From Chloroflexota bacterium (GTDB lineage Bacteria; Chloroflexota; Dehalococcoidia; GIF9; AB-539-J10): 35,112 bases of DNA. The notes beneath the pieces are model-generated. The model made no database searches. It was not told where the DNA came from and saw only the letters and a program-made list of their open reading frames with translations. The position numbers were made by a program, and so were the translations under genes. Location of the stretch: positions 1 to 35,112 of the forward strand of contig JACAEN010000012.1 of NCBI GenBank assembly GCA_013388845.1, read 5' to 3'. This document shows, one piece after another, positions 30,880 to 35,112 of the stretch (positions within the stretch are counted from its first letter, which is position 1; each line of letters begins with the position of its first letter).

Positions 30880-31356
30880 ATGAGAACTATGCTCAAAAGT
30901 AAAATCCACCGAGCCCGGGTTACTCAAGTCGACCTGGATTACGAAGGCAGTATCACTATTGACCGAGTTTTGATGGAAGCCAGCAACATCTTGCCCTTCG
31001 AAAGGGTGGAGGTGCTGAATATTAACAACGGGGCTAGGTTCAGTACTTATGCTATCGAAGGTGAGGCCAATTCGGGGATTATTGGTGTCAATGGTGCTGC
31101 CGCTAGACAGGTGGCCAGGGGCGACATAGTTATCATTGTCTCTTATTGCCAGGTTCCTGATGATGAGGCAGTTAACATAACCCCAAGCATAGTTCATGTG
31201 GATGGTCAAAACAGAATCATTGAGCCTTTACCTATGAGCCCTCTCTGTGGATGGCAAAGGGAAGGAGAAAAAATCCTAAGCACTAAATACGAAATGCTAA
31301 ACAATATCAAAACTCAAAATCCCAGTGACGCAAATGGTTTGAATTTAGAAATTTGA
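30880..31356 (+). CDS. panD: Aspartate 1-decarboxylase PanD with a repeat-derived tail
   Basis: Makes beta-alanine from aspartate for pantothenate synthesis. It is a pyruvoyl enzyme that self-cleaves between G23 and S24 in YEGSITID. The rest of the fold is typical: [34 protein letters not shown] and VVH-like IVHVD. GGGAGG (30868-30873) is 6 nt upstream of the ATG. The usual length is 115-130 residues; here the protein has 158, and about the last 28 (LSTKYEML...GLNLEI) are a read-through of the AT-rich repeat at 31271-31399. It is the second gene of the operon, 19 bp after the DUF2520 gene. Confidence 0.95.
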   Translation: MRTMLKSKIHRARVTQVDLDYEGSITIDRVLMEASNILPFERVEVLNINNGARFSTYAIEGEANSGIIGVNGAAARQVARGDIVIIVSYCQVPDDEAVNITPSIVHVDGQNRIIEPLPMSPLCGWQREGEKILSTKYEMLNNIKTQNPSDANGLNLEI

Positions 31357-31399
31357 ATTTCGAATTTGTTTCGGGATTAGATATTAGGATTTAGGATTT
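31271..31399. repeat. AT-rich inverted repeat covering the panD 3' end
   Basis: AAATCCTAA (31271-31279) at the left and two copies of TTAGGATTT (31384-31392, 31391-31399) at the right. The interior has TCAAAACTCAAAATCCC and GAATTTAGAAATTTGAATTTC. It has the same character as 8676-8818 and encodes the PanD tail. Confidence 0.65.
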
Positions 31400-31419
31400 A
31401 AGCTAGAAGAGGGAAGGTC

Positions 31420-32256
31420 ATGCGCATTACCATTACCGAGATAAAAGAGATGAAGCGCAGGAAAGAGAAGATACCGATGCTTACCGCTTACGACTATGTG
31501 ACAGCCAAGATAGTTGATGAAGCTGGTGTGCCTTTGATATTGGTTGGGGATAGTTTGGGGATGGTGATGTTGGGCTATGAGTCAACTATCCCGGTGACCA
31601 TGGAGGAGATGATTCATCATATCAAAGCTGTAGTGAGAGGAGCTAAGAAGGCCTTAATAATAGGCGATATGCCTTTTATGAGTTATCATATTAGCGTCTC
31701 CGATGCTTTACATAATGCTGCAAGATTTATTCAGGAGGCGGGAGCACAGGCGGTGAAGTTAGAGGGAGGTGAGGTCGTTGCTGAGAAAGTCCGGCGCCTT
31801 GTAGACTGTGGCATCCCGGTTATGGGACATATTGGGCTTACTCCACAATCTATACATCAATTAGGAGGGTTTAGGGTACAAGGGAAGGTGATGGAAGAAG
31901 CCAAAAAGTTGCTTAATGATGCGCGTGCTTTAGAGGAAGCTGGCGCTTTTGCTATTGTTCTGGAATGCACTCCCGCACCTCTTTCCAAACTTATTGCTCA
32001 AACGCTGGCTATCCCCACGATTGGCATTGGCGCTGGACCTGATTGCGATGGTCAAGTCCAGGTAATCAGCGATCTTCTGGGCCTTTATACTGAATTCGTG
32101 CCCAAGCATGCCAAAAAATATGCCAGCTTAGCCGGGGAGATTAAGACTGCTGTTTCTAGTTACATAGCTGAAGTTAAATCTCGTAGTTTCCCCACTGCGG
32201 AACAGAGCTATACCATGGATGAAAACCTCATCAAACAGCTAAAGGCTGAAAGCTAG
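31420..32256 (+). CDS. panB: 3-methyl-2-oxobutanoate hydroxymethyltransferase
   Basis: Transfers a one-carbon unit from 5,10-methylene-THF to ketoisovalerate, giving ketopantoate. It has 278 residues, typical. Metal ligands D44 (GDSLG) and D83 (GDMPF), the KLEGG motif (113-117) and the catalytic E182 (LECTP) are all present, as is the GIGAGPDCDGQ segment. An AGGGAAGG lies just upstream of the ATG. The gene is separated from panC by a dispersed palindromic repeat (32298-32395) rather than by a terminator. Confidence 0.97.
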   Translation: MRITITEIKEMKRRKEKIPMLTAYDYVTAKIVDEAGVPLILVGDSLGMVMLGYESTIPVTMEEMIHHIKAVVRGAKKALIIGDMPFMSYHISVSDALHNAARFIQEAGAQAVKLEGGEVVAEKVRRLVDCGIPVMGHIGLTPQSIHQLGGFRVQGKVMEEAKKLLNDARALEEAGAFAIVLECTPAPLSKLIAQTLAIPTIGIGAGPDCDGQVQVISDLLGLYTEFVPKHAKKYASLAGEIKTAVSSYIAEVKSRSFPTAEQSYTMDENLIKQLKAES

Positions 32257-32297
32257 CGGCATGCCTAGCAGGCGAGTTTTTACAGAAGGTGGTTGCA

Positions 32298-32395
32298 TAA
32301 CTCCCCCTCTTAAGATAAGAGGGGGTTAGGGGAGTTATGACTAGACGCTTTCCACCGCTCATAACCGCCTTTTATCCCCTTATCTTAAAGGGGAA
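32298..32395. repeat. Palindromic repeat pair between panB and panC
   Basis: CCCCCTCTTAAGATAAGAGG, GGTTAGGGGAGTTATGA, then CTTTTATCCCCTTATCTTAA, AGGGG. It has the same composition as the units at 5835, 7060, 20395 and 23040. It interrupts an otherwise tight operon. Confidence 0.75.
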
Positions 32396-32424
32396 ACTTT
32401 GGGCAAAAGTAAACTATTGTCAAC

Positions 32425-33258
32425 ATGGAAGTAGTAAAAACAATCTCCGAGGTCAGGGCAATAAGGCAGAAGCTCAATGGAGCGGTGGGCTTTGTTCCCA
32501 CTATGGGCTATCTTCATCAAGGTCATCTGACTTTAGTAAAGCAAGCTAGGATAGAGAATTCCGCCATTATTGTTAGCATCTATGTTAACCCCACTCAATT
32601 CGGGCCCAAAGAAGATTTTGCCGCTTATCCGCGGGACCTTGACCGTGACCTGGGGTTGTTGTGGGGAGTGGGGGCGGATATCGTCTTCGTCCCCTCCGAT
32701 GCTGAGATGTACCCCCCCGGATTTAGTAGCTGGGTGGATGTGGAGAAGGTGACTGAGCGGCTGGAAGGCGCATCCCGTCCCGGGCATTTCAGGGGCGTAG
32801 CCACAGTAGTAGCCAAGCTATTCTACATTGTCCAGCCTACCAGGGCTTATTTTGGGCAGAAAGATGCCCAGCAGGTGGCGGTCATCAAGAGAATGGTGGC
32901 TGATCTCAACATGGGTATAGAAATCGTCGTTGTGCCTACGGTCAGGGAAAGCGATGGCTTGGCTATGAGCAGCCGCAATATCTATTTGAACCCCGAGGAA
33001 AGGCAAGCAGCCACAATATTGTTCAAGGCTCTGTCTGTAGCTAAGCAGTTATGGCAGGGTGGGGAAAGGGATGCTGAAAAGATCCGCCGGCAAATGACCG
33101 CACTTATTCAGAAAGAACCTCTAGCCCAAATTGACTATGTCAGCATTGCTGATGCCGAAACTCTGGAAGAATTGAACTCGATTGAGCGCCCGGCAGTGGC
33201 TTCCTTAGCCGTCAGGATAGGCAAAACGAGGCTGATAGATAACATGCCTCTGGAATAA
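32425..33258 (+). CDS. panC: Pantoate--beta-alanine ligase
   Basis: Joins pantoate and beta-alanine with ATP, the final step to pantothenate. It has 277 residues, standard. The nucleotidylyltransferase signature PTMGYLHQGH (25-34, the HIGH-like site), YVNPTQFGPKEDFAAYPR, the YFGQKDAQQ motif and the ESDGLAMSSRN (KMSKS-like) loop are visible. No Shine-Dalgarno precedes the ATG; the upstream 100 bp is dispersed repeat. It is the last gene of the pantothenate operon, and no terminator is obvious after it. Confidence 0.97.
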   Translation: MEVVKTISEVRAIRQKLNGAVGFVPTMGYLHQGHLTLVKQARIENSAIIVSIYVNPTQFGPKEDFAAYPRDLDRDLGLLWGVGADIVFVPSDAEMYPPGFSSWVDVEKVTERLEGASRPGHFRGVATVVAKLFYIVQPTRAYFGQKDAQQVAVIKRMVADLNMGIEIVVVPTVRESDGLAMSSRNIYLNPEERQAATILFKALSVAKQLWQGGERDAEKIRRQMTALIQKEPLAQIDYVSIADAETLEELNSIERPAVASLAVRIGKTRLIDNMPLE

Positions 33259-33365
33259 GTGCCTCAGTAGCATTTCGAGTTTCTCTTCAGCACGTTTTGA
33301 ATAGATCGTGATTTAGGCACGCAGGATGCCACAGATTGCAAAAATCTGTTGTCGATATGTGTTGT

Positions 33366-33394
33366 TTGTTGTAAATGAAAAAAGCCGTTATAAT
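33366..33394 (+). promoter_or_regulatory. Putative marR promoter
   Basis: TTGTTG (33366-33371), 17-bp spacer, TATAAT (33389-33394). AAAAGTCCTA follows at 33414-33423, the same half-site as in the operator-like palindrome at 24180. Confidence 0.45.
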
Positions 33395-33447
33395 TGACGC
33401 AGCTCAAACAAGCAAAAGTCCTATGAAATAATTTAAAGGAGTTGAAT

Positions 33448-34041
33448 ATGACGGTAAATTCTGAATCTGAAAGGCTAGCTTTGAGATTGTGGTTTCTGAC
33501 GCACCGAACCCGGGATGCGATCAGGAGATGTGAGGACCAGGTATTTGGTAAGTATGGTCTTACCGCAGAGCATTACGCAGTCCTTTCGACTATGAAATTA
33601 CTTGGTGAGCCCGTAAGGCCGACTGACTTAGCCCGGGCATTAGAACGTAGTACAAACAGCGTGAGTATGTTAATTGACCGCATGGTCAAAGCTGGTCTGC
33701 TCAAAAGGGTAAGAGATAGGAGTGACCGTAGGGTAGTAAATGTGACCATGACCAGCAAGGCGGAGAATGCCCTTAAACCGGCCACTCTGGCTGGCTGGGA
33801 GTTTATCCGGCAAATCCTGTCGCCGCTTTCATATGAAGATAGGCGTGCCTTTGTCAGGCTTCACGAGCTCGTAAAGTATGAGGCACTTAAGTATCTCGAG
33901 CCTGGAGTGGATATAGAGGAAATTGAGAAAAATGACATCACGAACAAGCCCGATATAATGGAACAATTGGCCCAGTATGTTTCGGCATCCACTCGCCAAG
34001 CCACATGTCAGGGTAGTGAGAAGGGGAAGGCCAGACGATGA
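33448..34041 (+). CDS. MarR-family transcriptional regulator
   Basis: A winged helix-turn-helix regulator of 197 residues, longer than the usual ~140-160 because of a charged C-terminal extension (from about 150, with EEIEKNDITNKPD and a final GKARR). The HTH region RPTDLARALERSTNSVSMLIDRM (57-79) and the wing RVRDRSDRRVVNVTMT (87-102, with the usual D-R-R) are clear. ATG 33448 is chosen since AAAGGAG (33436-33441) is 6 nt upstream. The target is unknown. It lies between the pantothenate operon and the rRNA gene, with its own promoter. Confidence 0.92.
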   Translation: MTVNSESERLALRLWFLTHRTRDAIRRCEDQVFGKYGLTAEHYAVLSTMKLLGEPVRPTDLARALERSTNSVSMLIDRMVKAGLLKRVRDRSDRRVVNVTMTSKAENALKPATLAGWEFIRQILSPLSYEDRRAFVRLHELVKYEALKYLEPGVDIEEIEKNDITNKPDIMEQLAQYVSASTRQATCQGSEKGKARR

Positions 34042-34191
34042 GGGCAGTTCGTCTTACTTACTGCTAGCCGGCGCGGAGTAGGTCCGTGTGATTTGTAATC
34101 CTGGTGGGAGTGAGATTGCTGTGCCGGTGGCGCATCAGCCTTATCCTTCGACAGACTGAGAAAAATCGTGTTCACACTAGCATTAACATGT

Positions 34192-34206
34192 TGACAGATT
34201 TTGTCA
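34192..34206. promoter_or_regulatory. TGACA-N5-TGTCA dyad upstream of the 23S promoter
   Basis: Perfect 5-bp arms (34192-34196, 34202-34206), about 60 bp ahead of the rRNA -35 box. Possibly an activator or regulator site, or chance. The rest of 34042-34260 shows no gene, 16S rRNA or tRNA. Confidence 0.3.
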
Positions 34207-34266
34207 TCGAAAACTGGAAACAGTGAATTTTAACTGCCAATAAATAATGCCGACTTTGGGATTTAT

Positions 34267-34295
34267 TTGACAAGAAAAAGGCCGTGTTATATAAT
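34267..34295 (+). promoter_or_regulatory. Consensus promoter of the 23S rRNA gene
   Basis: Perfect TTGACA (34267-34272), 17-bp spacer, perfect TATAAT (34290-34295). The predicted start is near 34302, followed by a small CTCCC/GGGAG hairpin (34303-34315) in the leader. Confidence 0.85.
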
Positions 34296-34366
34296 TGGCA
34301 TACTCCCAAAGGGAGATTATTTTCGCACGTTAACAACTGAATAGGTTTTGTGTTCTGTCTGGCGTG

Positions 34367-35112
<746 letters not shown>

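Noticed and set aside
32337-32549. A 70-codon frame between panB and panC
   Set aside because: It starts in the GTTATGA end of a dispersed repeat and runs out of frame into panC.

Overview
The window looks like a chromosomal segment of an anaerobic Chloroflexota bacterium, most likely in or near the class Dehalococcoidia. This is inferred from gene content and layout, not from a database search. Supporting points are a Ycf45/SpoIIIAA-like R3H ATPase between pdxS and tmk, a 23S rRNA gene with no 16S gene or tRNA in front of it, and a very large oxygen-sensitive-type acyl-CoA dehydratase activase. Most genes are housekeeping genes of moderate GC content. The gaps between them are crowded with several families of short palindromic repeats.

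Layout. 1-1199: 3' part of a modular repeat protein whose start lies outside the window. 1534-7005 (+): pdxS, R3H ATPase, tmk, mnmA, then rnhB and yraN (vitamin B6, nucleotide, tRNA and RNA/DNA maintenance). 7421-10594 (-): serS, lysS and a DUF2007 gene. 10718-12012 (+): speD-speE, a polyamine pair with overlapping ends. 12138-15290 (-): a small membrane protein, plsY with a DegV/FakB fatty-acid-binding protein, another small membrane protein and a macro-domain protein. 15511-16611 (+): a sugar-1-phosphate nucleotidyltransferase. 16703-21632: a 907-residue GLUG-repeat lipoprotein flanked by a C-terminal ychF remnant on one side and intact ychF on the other. 21809-23713 (+): holA and a PPC/DUF296 protein. 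23905-25131: a small excisionase-type HTH protein divergent from an exported protein. 25394-29599 (+): a 1401-residue double activase. 29653-33258 (+): the pantothenate operon (Rossmann/DUF2520 probable ketopantoate reductase, panD, panB, panC). 33448-34041 (+): a MarR regulator. 34367 to the end (+): the 5' part of 23S rRNA.

The best-supported regulatory find is upstream of the pantothenate operon. A TTGACA-17-TATCAT promoter is followed by two tandem hairpins of identical design. Each has one bulged A on the 5' side and one on the 3' side, separated by five base pairs, and the pair is followed by a strong intrinsic terminator ahead of the first gene. This fits the published pan RNA motif, whose ligand is not known to me, here coupled to a likely attenuator.

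The most unusual genomic feature is how far the dispersed repeats have entered genes. They supply the last residues and the stop codons of RNase HII, the DUF2520 protein, PanD and the activase. They also supply an internal linker in the activase and the start region of rnhB, and palindromes of the same type appear as variable helices of the 23S rRNA. A second unusual area is the pair of promoters of the two exported-protein genes (GLUG lipoprotein and the 212-residue exported protein), which share an 18-bp sequence and AAAAGTC half-sites. These are candidate operators for a common regulator.
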